64,000 nt of DNA, taken from positions 264,130 through 328,129 of the forward strand of contig NC_018314.1 of the NCBI RefSeq assembly GCF_000234665.1. Reading direction: 5' to 3'. Shown piece by piece: positions 20,701 to 30,367 of the stretch. Position numbers and translations under genes: made by a program. The notes under the pieces are model-generated. The model was given only the letters and a program-made list of their open reading frames with translations, did not search any database and had not been told where the DNA came from. Each line of letters opens with the position of its first letter. Position 1 is the stretch's first letter. Source of the stretch: Leishmania mexicana MHOM/GT/2001/U1103. Its lineage: Eukaryota > Euglenozoa > Kinetoplastea > Trypanosomatida > Trypanosomatidae.

Positions 20701-23604
20701 CGTGCGGTGCGCCTTCTGCGCCGCGACGACGGCAGCGCCGTCGGCCCCGTTATCCGGCGAGAAGGAGAGACGGAGCATATCGGAGAGGTAGACCATCGGG
20801 GACGTCGTGGCGGCCACCGCCGGGGTGTTGGCGGAGTCACCGGCTTCGCCGACCTCCTCACATGCCGCGTCCACGTCGATGTCGCCAGCCTTCGTGACGG
20901 TGCGAAAGTGCCACGGAGCGGGTGACGAGGACGAGGACGAGGACAAGGACGCGGCGCGAGACAAGGGCAGCAGTTGGGGATCACGACGGCTGCGCACGCA
21001 ATCGTCGTCACATCCGCCCGCTGAGGCCGACGGCTTAAAAATCTCGCCATGTGGCTCCGCTGCGCCTGGGGTACCACTGCTGCGGTGACTGCCGCTCTCT
21101 TTGCCGGTACCGTCACTCGTGCCAGGGCTGGTGCGCCGCACAAACGGTATCTCCTCATCGACCGCCCCAGCGTCCTCCTCGAACACATCGCCCCGGTGCG
21201 CTTCTGATGTGCTTCTCTCGAAGTCGACATCATCGCGACTACTGCGCTCAGAGGCCGCCGTCCGCCCGGTTGCGCTCGCTGAAGGGCAGGGGCTGCAGCG
21301 GGACTCCAGCTTCCACGCACGATGGCCAACCGTGCCGGCCACCACTGCGGCAATCACGGCCTCTGGGTACGTTGCAGCGCCTGCGGGACTGTTGCAGGCG
21401 CTCACTCTGTTTCGGGGATGCGCAGACGCAGAGACTCCTCGACTGCTGTCGCCCAGGCACATTATTCCCTCTGCCCAGCACACCTCTTCGCTGGGCACCC
21501 GGCTTGATGGGACGACGTCTGTGAGTGCTGCGGTGGGCAGTGAAGGGCGACGCAAGTGATCCACCGGAATCGGTGACGGGAGAACTCCACAAGACGATGT
21601 CACCATGGTGTCGTCGACGTCGACAACACCCGCGGTAGCGAAGGAAAGGGGAACATGCAGAGAGGCGCTGCGCTCATCGCGATCGACGCGTATGGACGGC
21701 GATAGGAGCATCTGCGCCGCACGTGTGCTGACCGACGTCGCGTGTGGTGCTGCAGATCGCGACGCAACCACAGAGGATGCCGGCGTGGAGGACGGCGCAC
21801 CAGTAGTGCGCTGCGGTGCGGACGCTGTGTGGTGAGGATGCGCATCTTCTCCAACGGCTGCTGCTGGAGACGGCGACAGCTGCTGATCATCGCTGTGGGC
21901 CTGCGGTGCAGCGTCCGGTTGTGGACACCGCCTTTGCGCAGCTTGTCCTCTCTGCCACCACAATGGGAGATCGTGTTGCTGCGGTGACGGTGAGGTGCTC
22001 CCACGCCTGGGCGTTTGCGTCCAGGCGAGAGGCAAACCCCGAGCGACGACGACAGAGTCCGCGCGAATCTCGTCCGCGTCATGTGCGCCGGTTCCACGGA
22101 ACACGTACGGCGCAGCAGGAGCAGCAGCAGCTCGCCCTCGTCGTGGTCCCTCGCTCGCTGACCGATGAGCGTCTGGTGCGTCCGGGGAGAGAAGCATGTG
22201 CTCTGCCGTGGGTTGCTGTGGCCCTCTTGCGTCACCCATGCCGTCGTCAAAATCGAACGTGAGCAGCTCGAGCTGGCACTGCCACTCCAGAGTGCGTTGA
22301 AGCTGCTGCTGGTGCTGCTGCAGTCGTTCTCGTGTACCCACCTCGCCGTGGGCGCCAGCGCCGACTTCGTCGACCACCGCATTGGCATTGCCGCCACTCA
22401 CGCGTTGACGTGGGTGCCGCGAAAGAAGCCAGCGTGACTGCTGCAAGTTTTCCATGGCTGCCTCAGCTGGTGCGTCATCTCTACCGGCAAGGAAAGGCGA
22501 GTCGCGACCCATGAGGATGTAGTGGCGGTCAGTGTCGCTGGGAAGCGCGGTCGCCTCCGCCGTCTCCGTGGAAATCGCTCGAGTGACAGAAGGGCGTAGG
22601 GAGCTGACGGCGAGAGAGACGGCTGACGCGGTGTCGCGCGGCATCGAGGTGGACGCTGATGAAGCGATGGCGGGTGAGAAGGAGAGGGCCGCGGAGGAGG
22701 GCGGGAGGGAGGACAGGAGACGCGCCAACGGCTGCGGCGCAGCCTCCTCCGTCTGCCGCGTGGGGAGGGGTGTGGTGGTGCTGCCGGTGTTCGAGGGCGT
22801 TCCACCGTGTAAATCAGGGAGAGGCAGGGGCTGCGTGCTGCCACTGCGGCCGACGCGGTACTGCATGCGCTGCGGATCTGGCCGTGGCCGTCGCTGATGG
22901 TGATGGTGCGGTTGGCCGGTGCCCAGGGGTTGATGGGGCTGTTGCTGCTGCTGCGGCTGCTGACGGTGGTGATGGTGATGAACAGGCCCTACAGGGCTCG
23001 ACAGCGCCGCAGTTGACATCGGCGTGGGCGCCACCGACTCCGGTACGGGACGCTCCACCGCAGCGAGCCTGCCCTCCGAGGAGTCTGAGGGAAGAGCGGT
23101 TGAGTGGCCCGCAGACGTCGCGAAGCGTACCACGTGACGCCCAGGAATGTCGAGTTCCGCGTTCTGAGAGGCGTACGGTGCTGCTGACGACGGTGGTGTG
23201 CGAGCCGTCATCCAGCCACCAGCGGCAGCTGAAGGGGAAGCCTCATGTAGCCGTTTTGTCCGTGGAGATCCGGAGGCAAGTAGCGGCACCGGACGCGATG
23301 CATGAAGGCAGGTAATCTTTTCCCTCTGCCGGCGATGCAGCGTCACGAAGAGAGCAGTGTAGTCGAGCGGGCAGCTGCCGGGGTGCGGGGTGGGCAGAAA
23401 GGTGCGTGTGTGACCGGTGCACACGACCTCGAACTGAGGAGGCGGTGGCGGCTCGATGCCATCCATCGCCACAACCCCAACTTCCACACGCTCATAACGC
23501 GGACCCACCACGCAGACATGCGGCCCCAGGGTCTGCACGGCGCGTGTTGGGGCTACCCAGGCGTGCGTGAAGACATCGGGAGGTAGATAGTCTAGCGGAT
23601 TCAT
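17728..23604 (-). CDS. Very large low-complexity protein of unknown function
   Basis: 1958 residues from the ATG at 23604. The N-terminal 100 residues look ordered (MNPLDYLPPDVFTHAWVAPT, then VVGPRYERVEVGVVAMDGIE, then CPLDYTALFVTLHRRQREKI). The rest is dominated by Ser, Ala, Pro, Thr, Arg, His-His and Gln-Gln runs, with scattered short acidic or hydrophobic islands. I see no membrane segment, coiled coil of length or catalytic motif. Trypanosomatids have many such giant disordered proteins, often cytoskeletal or signalling scaffolds, but nothing here points to one role. The uninterrupted frame of 5.9 kb is itself the main coding evidence. Confidence 0.75.
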   Translation of the reverse strand: MNPLDYLPPDVFTHAWVAPTRAVQTLGPHVCVVGPRYERVEVGVVAMDGIEPPPPPQFEVVCTGHTRTFLPTPHPGSCPLDYTALFVTLHRRQREKITCLHASRPVPLLASGSPRTKRLHEASPSAAAGGWMTARTPPSSAAPYASQNAELDIPGRHVVRFATSAGHSTALPSDSSEGRLAAVERPVPESVAPTPMSTAALSSPVGPVHHHHHRQQPQQQQQPHQPLGTGQPHHHHQRRPRPDPQRMQYRVGRSGSTQPLPLPDLHGGTPSNTGSTTTPLPTRQTEEAAPQPLARLLSSLPPSSAALSFSPAIASSASTSMPRDTASAVSLAVSSLRPSVTRAISTETAEATALPSDTDRHYILMGRDSPFLAGRDDAPAEAAMENLQQSRWLLSRHPRQRVSGGNANAVVDEVGAGAHGEVGTRERLQQHQQQLQRTLEWQCQLELLTFDFDDGMGDARGPQQPTAEHMLLSPDAPDAHRSASEGPRRGRAAAAPAAPYVFRGTGAHDADEIRADSVVVARGLPLAWTQTPRRGSTSPSPQQHDLPLWWQRGQAAQRRCPQPDAAPQAHSDDQQLSPSPAAAVGEDAHPHHTASAPQRTTGAPSSTPASSVVASRSAAPHATSVSTRAAQMLLSPSIRVDRDERSASLHVPLSFATAGVVDVDDTMVTSSCGVLPSPIPVDHLRRPSLPTAALTDVVPSSRVPSEEVCWAEGIMCLGDSSRGVSASAHPRNRVSACNSPAGAATYPEAVIAAVVAGTVGHRAWKLESRCSPCPSASATGRTAASERSSRDDVDFERSTSEAHRGDVFEEDAGAVDEEIPFVRRTSPGTSDGTGKESGSHRSSGTPGAAEPHGEIFKPSASAGGCDDDCVRSRRDPQLLPLSRAASLSSSSSSSPAPWHFRTVTKAGDIDVDAACEEVGEAGDSANTPAVAATTSPMVYLSDMLRLSFSPDNGADGAAVVAAQKAHRTATARVGAQDRYMCDPHNRRHQSWTVLADDGAGSSLCRSAASTSSSPPSQIRTAIRYLMDMEDEVVSDSNLSRSPLSPLDVTRGRCGTAASMTTTGPSTCTPHRVAGRLALSADERRLHASMASTVAWGRANGSEHTHHGTTATAVTATPEESSEQSSILSIFSTPTQTRLQSLLQASTWSTATPCSQEKGTSNHSSRRNFHRHPQIPSTMSTGGRTSPRAMREDSDDVEDEIKMGTADQNPYGRFPTPAPTAPARLMTPCDQTKRKCDNGGVRHSPGKGHEPQHLVREGGQGGDDVHSRGSSSMTPTRLSGVCASPAAVRASATLMVTPSRAAVAEAALAAASPLHPSPFRGSGSFLQVHPAWRGSTSTAAPSGANWLSLSQEEDIQLLARTTRLTHARGGSTTGALTPKVCELARSSRQPPPSPPSSPSRRSTGSLSFFLAGAAASPGSGGGIRTSGGDGCSEDDEGRGVHAASSAVYGSAVARRRSWAPRKQQQKRRRRRQSHSSVGIHSPSVSVRGISRTDSSGSRFSEALGVAPQRLTFGSAIAPVSVANSNTGSVERWPTGYSTPTALALSHQRQQRQHRVPPPPYAFSPGDAPRRGDGVEEAAETSPHWIPLSSEQRAPSPRQSWAFPASSPLSLSPFAPRTPSGRLSLPSTEFNQAPLRHGETRDAFRTRSLPSTSIASAAEQRAQHVRGSSRRSRSLGSGSGRGSLRDIGGRRRANRALSFSTLRSSPSVLATPTVGAGLEYALGAATPLGGRIDAPSPSPLNSGRQRRTSSDSSMRRSRESLHITSSGRSRASASLMLQLQPVQPRTSSTAPQPTLADELRLFASPVFPTAPIEPLVSPSSSATAPLPLATFIASPPRRTGPPTSTIAPPSTSSLVHSPAQRPSLPPELLALMQMRTSASSTSAAAAETHRDPGDAPSSTSPQAAESGAMAPPCVFASYGKPVQRRGCSERRDVNVEPGQGSPSSPHRPEGSPTAVRREVE

Positions 23605-24570
23605 CAAGGGAGGTGAGAAACACAGCGGGCAAGCGGACTCACGTCAGGGTGGGGAGGGACGATCAGGTGCGCACCGGATATGGTGATATCTCCTCCCTCG
23701 ACTCCCTTTTTCGATAGATGGGGATGACGCGGGGGGGGGGGTATTCGCTCCCCCGCATACGATGAAGGGAGGTTGGTGATGGGTGCCGTCGCACCGAGAG
23801 GGTTCAAGATGCACCGACTAAAATCGAGGAGAAGGGAGCATGCGAGTAGCGATGTGCGGCGGACCTGGCACGTACGGCTCCCAACACACACACACACACC
23901 TGGAGCCAGAGGGGCGAAAGGGGGTAGACGCTTTTCACGCCGCGAGCCGTGACCTTGATCGATTCTTGCCACCGCGCGCGCGCTCTCTCTGCACCTCAGT
24001 CTTGCCTGTGCCCCAAGGACAGGTCGGCCGCTCGCGGAACGGGACACGGAGGACACGTGAAAGACAGGAGCAGAAGGTAAGGAGGTGGCACAAACGACGG
24101 TGATGGAGTAAGTTGCGCGTGTGCCGGAGGGAGATGGGGGAGGGGGATGGGGGCCTTGAGAAGGACAAGACAGCGAAACACGTAAGGGGCAACCAAAATG
24201 ATGAACGCTCCTACACGAAGAAAATCAGGCGAGAGGGCGGTGATGACCAATAGGTCGTGATGTAGGGTCTAGGGTGTACGAGAAGCGAAAGCGCAACACA
24301 CAAGGGGGAGGGAGAGCGAGAGCGATAAAACGGCGCGGGTGAGCCTAAGCCGACACAACGGGAAAAATGATGACGACAGCGGGGGACAAAGGACAAGGCT
24401 GTTGCGCGCTTGTGTGTGCGTTGCGCCTCCAGTAACAGTGAAGGGGGAGGGGGAGGGGGGAGACTGGAGAAGGCCAACGCCGTGCAGGGGAAGCTGATCG
24501 TCGGCGCAGCCCCGTGCTCCTGTGCGGGTCGTGTCGTTGTGAGGATCTGTGTATCTGACGGCAACCGCTC

Positions 24571-24670
24571 NNNNNNNNNNNNNNNNNNNNNNNNNNNNNN
24601 NNNNNNNNNNNNNNNNNNNNNNNNNNNNNNNNNNNNNNNNNNNNNNNNNNNNNNNNNNNNNNNNNNNNNN
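24571..24670. other. Assembly gap (100 N)
   Basis: A run of exactly 100 N, likely a placeholder of unknown true length. Confidence 0.99.
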
Positions 24671-24904
24671 GAGTGGGTGCGGTTATCATGCGTGCCGGAG
24701 CGTGTGTGTCTCGCTTCCGCGAGAGCCGCGCAGTCTCACATGGTGCCACTGACGCAAGCCAAAAAAAACCCGTACAAGGGAGAAGGGCAAACCGAGAAGA
24801 AGGGTGGGGTGGGGGGGGCGAGTCGATGTGTGCAGAGGCTGTGGTGCGTCGATGCACGCGCCACAGAGATACAGACGCGGGCTACGAGAGATACTCGCTG
24901 AAAG

Positions 24905-24945
24905 ACGTACACATACACATACACATACACATGCACATGCACACA
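24905..24945. repeat. ACACAT hexamer repeat
   Basis: Several tandem copies of a CACATA-type hexamer in intergenic DNA. Confidence 0.8.
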
Positions 24946-25726
24946 AACCACACTCGCCACCCCCTCCCCCTCCTCCTTCTCCCCTTCCTCGCTCGGTCGC
25001 TGCAACGTGACCGACTTTGGCCTTTTAGTTTAACACGAACGTGCATCAAAGAAACGATTGAAACAGGTGGCAACAGCGAGGGCGGCGAGGCGGACACGAC
25101 GTCCCCCCTCCCCCTCCCTCCACCTGGTCTGCCACGAGAGACGAGGAAACACGAGAGAGAGAGTGAGGCACCCGCCACCCGTACGCGAATCGAAACACAG
25201 ACAGACGCACTGGCAACGCCGCCGCTGCGACGGTGCGTAAGCACATACACATGTGTGTGTGTGTGCGCCAGGGGTCACGCCACCGCTGGCGGCACCACGA
25301 AGATAAGTCGGGATCAGAGCAGGCGAACAGATGCTCAAGAACACATGCACATGGGTAGGCGCATGCGTGCACGATGGAGAAGTTCGAAAACACGAAAGAC
25401 GCAGGCAATAATGTAAGGAGATTGCACCCACCACCGTCTTCCTCGGTTCAGGGCATGGGGGCGGAGGGATGAGGTGGGGTGGGGGAGAAGGAAGTGGGTG
25501 AGGTGAGGCAGGGTGAGGGGTGGGGGACGGCGCCGCACTCCGCCCCCTCCTCCTCCTCCTCCTTTGTGGTTGAACAGCCGCCCATCATGCTTGACGCTGC
25601 GTGGGACACCACGACGCCACCCACCCCACCCCCTCTCTGCCTATCACGCATCCTTGGCGCGGTTTGCCCTCAGCTGTGTCGCGCTCGCGCTCTCTCTCGC
25701 GCTCGCTCGCTCTGTCTCGTTAACCT

Positions 25727-26851
25727 TTACACCGCCTTCGTCGTCGGCCTCACCGCCTTCAAGCGCGGCACACCCTTGCAAAGGCCCACCCCGACCAGCG
25801 TGCCGATGAGCGTTGGCTGCCAGTCGAAGTACAAGATGCACACCCCACCCACCCAGCACGCGTACTTGATCCAGCCGCTGAAGCTGCTCAAGATGCTCAT
25901 GGGCGTCAGACCGTAGTAAAGGTACTCCATTACAAACAACGCGGCAATCACGTCCCACGGACCGAACTGCTTCTCCGGGGCGGCCGTGCTGCCATAGTAG
26001 AGGTAGTTGCTCAGCCACATAATCGCGCCCGAGAGGACGGCGGTGCCACCGCAGTACATCATCAGTCCGCGGGAGCCCAGTGTAGGCATGACGTGGTGGC
26101 ACATGGTGTGCAGCAACATCATCGCATACGTCATGGCAAGGAAGTTATTCGTCAAGAACGAGTGCAGCAGCCACGTCCACGGGCGAACGTTGTTGTCGAC
26201 CCCCCACTTCTCCAACCACCAGCGCTCCTCCGTGTTACTACCGGTGCTGCAGAGGCAAAAGACGGTGAAGATGACGAAGTTCATGGCGTTGACGCTGTTA
26301 TAGATGTGCGGGAAGTTGGCGTAGTCGTCGCGCAGGCCGCGAACATGATCCATGAAGCTCTTCTTCCTGGCTTGGCCCTTGGCGTTCTTCTTGTTCTTGC
26401 TGCCCTTCGCGGAGGAGCCAGTCTGTTGATCGCCGTCCTCGTCCCCACCCTCCGTCTTGGTGTTCGACTCGTCACCCTCCGTACCGGTCTCCTCGGCGTT
26501 GCGGGCCTGCTGCTGCCGATCCTTCGCGCGTATCCAGCGATACTGGATGGCGTTCTGGGAGAGCAAGGAGGGCGTGGACAGCCGTGCCCTGCGCAGGAAG
26601 GTCGGCGTCGGCGTCGCACCGCAGCTAACAGGACTAGTACGAAGGTTCACATAGGGAGAGCGGAACTGGCGCTGAGGGATCCATGTTGCTGCCAGCGCCA
26701 TCGACGGTGTCACGGGCAGAAAAACAGCCGTTGTCTTCATCGCCCCACGGAAGCACGGCAGCGAAGAGGGGCCGCTCGGGTGCGTCACGCTTCGCAAGAC
26801 GGCCGAGGCGACGGATGTCGCGACTACGCAGGCACCGCGGAGGCGAAGCAT
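25727..26851 (-). CDS. Rhomboid-like pseudoprotease, probable mitochondrial inner membrane (TimRhom-like)
   Basis: 374 residues. The first 110 are rich in Ser, Arg and Ala and poor in acids, fitting a mitochondrial presequence. A charged linker follows (118-170, acidic then Lys-rich), then a polytopic membrane domain from about 185 to 360. The block at 225-285 (WTWLLHSFL..., LGSRGLMMYCGG, LSGAIMWLSNYL) matches the rhomboid core. The catalytic serine motif GxSG is replaced by GPWD at 297-300, and the distal His-containing helix reads DWQPTLIGTLVG, so the Ser-His dyad is absent. In T. brucei two inactive rhomboid-like proteins (TimRhom I and II) belong to the inner-membrane protein import complex; this is a likely relative, but I cannot say which. 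A pyrimidine tract and AG about 29 bases upstream support the start. Confidence 0.78.
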   Translation of the reverse strand: MLRLRGACVVATSVASAVLRSVTHPSGPSSLPCFRGAMKTTAVFLPVTPSMALAATWIPQRQFRSPYVNLRTSPVSCGATPTPTFLRRARLSTPSLLSQNAIQYRWIRAKDRQQQARNAEETGTEGDESNTKTEGGDEDGDQQTGSSAKGSKNKKNAKGQARKKSFMDHVRGLRDDYANFPHIYNSVNAMNFVIFTVFCLCSTGSNTEERWWLEKWGVDNNVRPWTWLLHSFLTNNFLAMTYAMMLLHTMCHHVMPTLGSRGLMMYCGGTAVLSGAIMWLSNYLYYGSTAAPEKQFGPWDVIAALFVMEYLYYGLTPMSILSSFSGWIKYACWVGGVCILYFDWQPTLIGTLVGVGLCKGVPRLKAVRPTTKAV

Positions 26852-27804
26852 CTTGTTACTTGGTTATATGTAGTTCCAGCTTCCACCCACGCAGGGAGGG
26901 GGGAGATGAGTGCAGACGTTGGTGACAAGAGAACACCAAGGTGAAGGGAGGGAGAGGGTGTCAGAGATGGTTCGCATGCGTTTCAACAAGGCGGAGTACA
27001 ATGCGCCAAGACAGAGACACCGTCTACAACGAGGAGAGAAGTCTGCATGGGTTGATGGGGTGGTGCGCGTCTGGGAGGGCGTGGACATGCTGCTTAGGAC
27101 ACACGTCCAGAGCGCCCTCTTCGCCACATGTAGACGTCGTCCCACCCACGCTGTGGTCTCACGGACCTGTGCGCGCAAGGTGACACACACACACACACAT
27201 ACATAGCGTATCATCATTGCCTTCCATACACGAGGAAGAGAGATGGCCCTCTCATGCGCAGCCACAAGGCAGACTTAGCCCAGGTGGCTTGGGGGAATCG
27301 GGTGTGCACGAGCTACTATCTAAGAGAACACCGAGCAAGCAAAGCGGAGGGCAGGCTGGAGGCAAATGTTAGGTCGGCCCCGTCGCCGTCTCGAACATTA
27401 CACCGCATAACCGACGTATGTATGTGTGTATGTGTGTATGTGTGTGTGTGGAGAGGGAGGGAGACGCATGCACCGAAGTACACACATACACACTCGTCTG
27501 CCTGTGCCTGTGCAGGGAGGGTTAAGCAGGGGTCCTTCCTCATCGTCCCCCCACACGGAAAATGACCGACACACCCGCACACGTGCCACTCCCCGCCTCC
27601 GTCGGAGAGGAGTAAGCTGGAAAGGTGAGCTTGTCGTACGCTGACGGGTGCACAGGGAGGGAGATCGGAGCCGTTCGCACACGCTGCCGTGTGGCAACGA
27701 CGGTGACGTCGTGTTTGCCTCGCCACAGACACTGTCGTCTACGTCCGCCTCAGCTTCGACGTCACAGGCACCCCCGTCCCCCTTGCGCACCTCCGTTTCG
27801 TCCT
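26852..27804. other. Intergenic region
   Basis: About 950 bases with CA/GT runs (27181-27204, 27420-27450). No gene seen. Confidence 0.6.
26880..26910 (-). promoter_or_regulatory. Predicted trans-splice signal for the rhomboid-like gene
   Basis: A minus-strand pyrimidine tract (26893-26910) is followed by the first AG at 26880-26881, 29 bases before the ATG at 26851. Confidence 0.55.
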
Positions 27805-29868
27805 CTACGTCGAATCCTCGGTATGCATGGAGAAGGACGAAGGATAGCCGCTGGCGGTGTGGGACCGAGAAACGTTGCGCCACGGATGCTGCTGGCGGCG
27901 GCTTGCTTCTTGGAGATAAGAGTCTTCTCCATGGTGCGGCTGCCACTGCAACGCATGGGCTGATGCGTATTGCGAGTTGCTCTCTCGCATGCTTGCAGAG
28001 GGCTGCCCGTTCACACGAGCATCGATTCCGGTCTTGTTGAACGGATTATGTGGTTGCGGCGTCGGCTGTGCCTGGTGCTGAGTAAGGGTCTCTCGGAGAA
28101 AGTGGCAAAGGTCAGCGATCTCGCGGTGAATAGCGTCCAGCTTCCGTTGATTCTGCTGGTGCTTGAGCGCGCGTGTGTGGGGATCAGTGAACGCCGCCGC
28201 AGAGCGTGCGTTTTTCGGGGTGGAGACGGGGGGTGGTGAGGGAGCAGAGACGCAAGTCGATACCCGAGATGATGTCGTTGCTGGTGCTGCTGTTGCCGCC
28301 GCCGGAACACCCGCGCTGTGACTGCTGCGGGACGGCAGAGACCGACGGACGTTCTTTTCGGAAGAGGCAGCAGTATGGGTGACAGTAGGGAGGACGGTGT
28401 CGTTGTTACTAGGTCGGTGCACGGTGGGATGGCCACGGGCTGCTGCTGCTGCTTCTACTCGATGCGCGCTCGACGACGGGAATGGCAAGGCGCCCGCACC
28501 GTGACTCGTGTAACGTGCCATGTCGGTGATGAGAGTTTCCTGTAAAAGCTCCTCCAATCGCGCCAGCTGCGTCGATTGCGCCTGCATCGTCTCCTGCATC
28601 GCCAGCAGCGTCGAGCACGCCTCGACCGCTTCGGGGCGATCCGGCTGTGTCGGCGAGAGCAGGCACCGGTGTCGCTGCCACAGTAACGCGTGCGGTGGCT
28701 CTGCTGTGCTCGTGTCATCCCTTGCTTCTCCCGTAGTCCTCATCAAGGAGTACGCTCGCGCGCCCTCATCAGAGCTATCGTGAGATATCGAACGACGCGC
28801 GACGACCAGCATCTCTCGCATCTGGCGCAGCTGTTTCTCCTGCTCCATTTTCAGGCGCTGCAGCCACGGCATGACCCACGTGGGTTGCGATGAGTTAGCA
28901 TCGCCATCCACATCGCAGGCGCGCATGCTTCGCGGCCCGGCGTCGTGAGTGCGTCGGTGTTGGTTGGCGCGCTCGACCGACGAAGAGGGCGACGTCGATG
29001 CCGATGCTCCTGCACAAAATGGCGATGCTGTCACCTCTGTAGTGTCCTCGGTGCGTAACCGCAGCGGCGGCCCCACGTGCGAGCCTTCCATGCCCAACAA
29101 CTCCAGAAGTGCCTCACGCACGACGCGGCCCAGTTCGTACTCATCTTCCATCAAGCGTTTCACGTCGCTGGCACAGCGCACAATGTCGTGATGCAGATGC
29201 TCCAAGGACAGCCGCGGAGGGGGCCGAGGGAGTTGCAGAGGACGCTGTGACGGTTCGTACTTCTGCAACTGCGGTGGTGCTGCGGATGGCAGAGCTAGAG
29301 GTGGGTTTGATTTACACATCGCCTTGGCAGGGGCCTCGCTGTCCCCTGTTTTCGCCCCCACATCAGCTGCGATGCCCGCTGATGTTGCCGTGTGGGGTGC
29401 CCCCTCGCTGCTCTTCTTGTCGTTCCCGCCCTTTGCACAAGCGGCAGAAGCTCGAGGAGGCGATGGTGATGTGCGATCTACCTCTGTGTCTCGCTGCTGC
29501 TGCGGTTTCTGATGGCGCAGCTGACGATGCGCTGCGCGCAGTTCTTCGAGTTGACGCACCTGTTCGTGCAGCTGGACTTCGCTCATCGACACACGCGCCG
29601 CAGCCTCTGCTCTACAGCGACTGCTGTGCAAGCCGCTACCTGATGAGTGGCCGTGGTACGCCCGCGGCTGCTCGTGTGCATCCTCGTGGTGGGGCGTTGT
29701 TGTCGTTAGCGCCTCAACGACTGCTGCAGGCAGCGCCGATCCCTGTGCGGCCGAGAGTGCGGGGGCCAATGATGAGGACAAGGCCAGCGGAATGCGAAAA
29801 GATGATCGATGGAATGGTTGTTGCGTCCAGTGCGTCACGTCTCTGGGGCGTGCGTCCGCGGCAGACAT
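27805..29868 (-). CDS. Coiled-coil-containing protein of unknown function
   Basis: 687 residues. Predicted helices separated by disordered Ser/Thr/Pro/Ala stretches: a coiled-coil stretch near 94-120 (SEVQLHEQVRQLEELRAAHR), a helical block near 220-260 (LEHLHHDIVRCASDVKRLME, then LGRVVREALLELLG), another near 335-360 (LQRLKMEQEKQLRQMREMLV), and one around 425-455 (MQETMQAQSTQLARLEELLQ). A last helix lies near 580-600 (QRKLDAIHREIADLCHFLRE). No membrane segment or catalytic motif. The pattern suits a cytoskeletal or structural protein, an inference from composition only. Confidence 0.75.
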   Translation of the reverse strand: MSAADARPRDVTHWTQQPFHRSSFRIPLALSSSLAPALSAAQGSALPAAVVEALTTTTPHHEDAHEQPRAYHGHSSGSGLHSSRCRAEAAARVSMSEVQLHEQVRQLEELRAAHRQLRHQKPQQQRDTEVDRTSPSPPRASAACAKGGNDKKSSEGAPHTATSAGIAADVGAKTGDSEAPAKAMCKSNPPLALPSAAPPQLQKYEPSQRPLQLPRPPPRLSLEHLHHDIVRCASDVKRLMEDEYELGRVVREALLELLGMEGSHVGPPLRLRTEDTTEVTASPFCAGASASTSPSSSVERANQHRRTHDAGPRSMRACDVDGDANSSQPTWVMPWLQRLKMEQEKQLRQMREMLVVARRSISHDSSDEGARAYSLMRTTGEARDDTSTAEPPHALLWQRHRCLLSPTQPDRPEAVEACSTLLAMQETMQAQSTQLARLEELLQETLITDMARYTSHGAGALPFPSSSAHRVEAAAAARGHPTVHRPSNNDTVLPTVTHTAASSEKNVRRSLPSRSSHSAGVPAAATAAPATTSSRVSTCVSAPSPPPVSTPKNARSAAAFTDPHTRALKHQQNQRKLDAIHREIADLCHFLRETLTQHQAQPTPQPHNPFNKTGIDARVNGQPSASMRESNSQYASAHALQWQPHHGEDSYLQEASRRQQHPWRNVSRSHTASGYPSSFSMHTEDST

Positions 29869-30367
29869 GCCAAACGTATAGAGGGCACGCCACTGTGCCT
29901 CTGAGCGCGCCAGGTCGAGAGAGAAACGGCGCTGCTCTGTCGGCGACGCTCGTCTGCATGCATGCGTGCGTGTGTGTGTGTGTCTGTGTCCGTGCCTGGA
30001 AGAGGGTGAGGGGAGGGGGGAGGGAGAAACGTGTGGAATGTGGGGTGCATGGGGGACAGGGGGCCTCGTCGCTGCAGAGAGTTCGCCATAATGCCTCCCT
30101 CACCATCGTTGGCATCGACAATGTAGTGAGGGGGAGAGAGGCCAAACACCAGCACAGACCTCTCCCCCTCTCACACACACACATCCCTATACACCCCGAC
30201 GTGAGCGAGCGCGTCTGCCGCCGACTCACCATACAACGGCAACAGAGAAGGGGAAGCCAAGCCATGAGCATCGTGTCTTTTCATCTATCGGTGGTGACGC
30301 GGATGCAGGCGGAAAGGCGCGCGCACACACATCGACGCACGCGCCCTCACCATGTGGGTATGCGCAC
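29869..30367. other. Intergenic region
   Basis: About 500 bases with a GT run (29968-29984) and CA runs near 30170. No gene seen. Confidence 0.6.

Larger units (their letters stand above)
23605..25726. other. Intergenic region containing an assembly gap
   Basis: About 2.1 kb including 100 N. A repeated CATACA hexamer lies at 24905-24945 and GT runs near 25250. Low-complexity open frames only. Sequence hidden in the gap cannot be judged. Confidence 0.6.

Noticed and set aside
24905..24945. Short direct repeats considered as a CRISPR-like array
   Set aside because: They are simple hexamer microsatellites with no spacers, in a eukaryotic genome.
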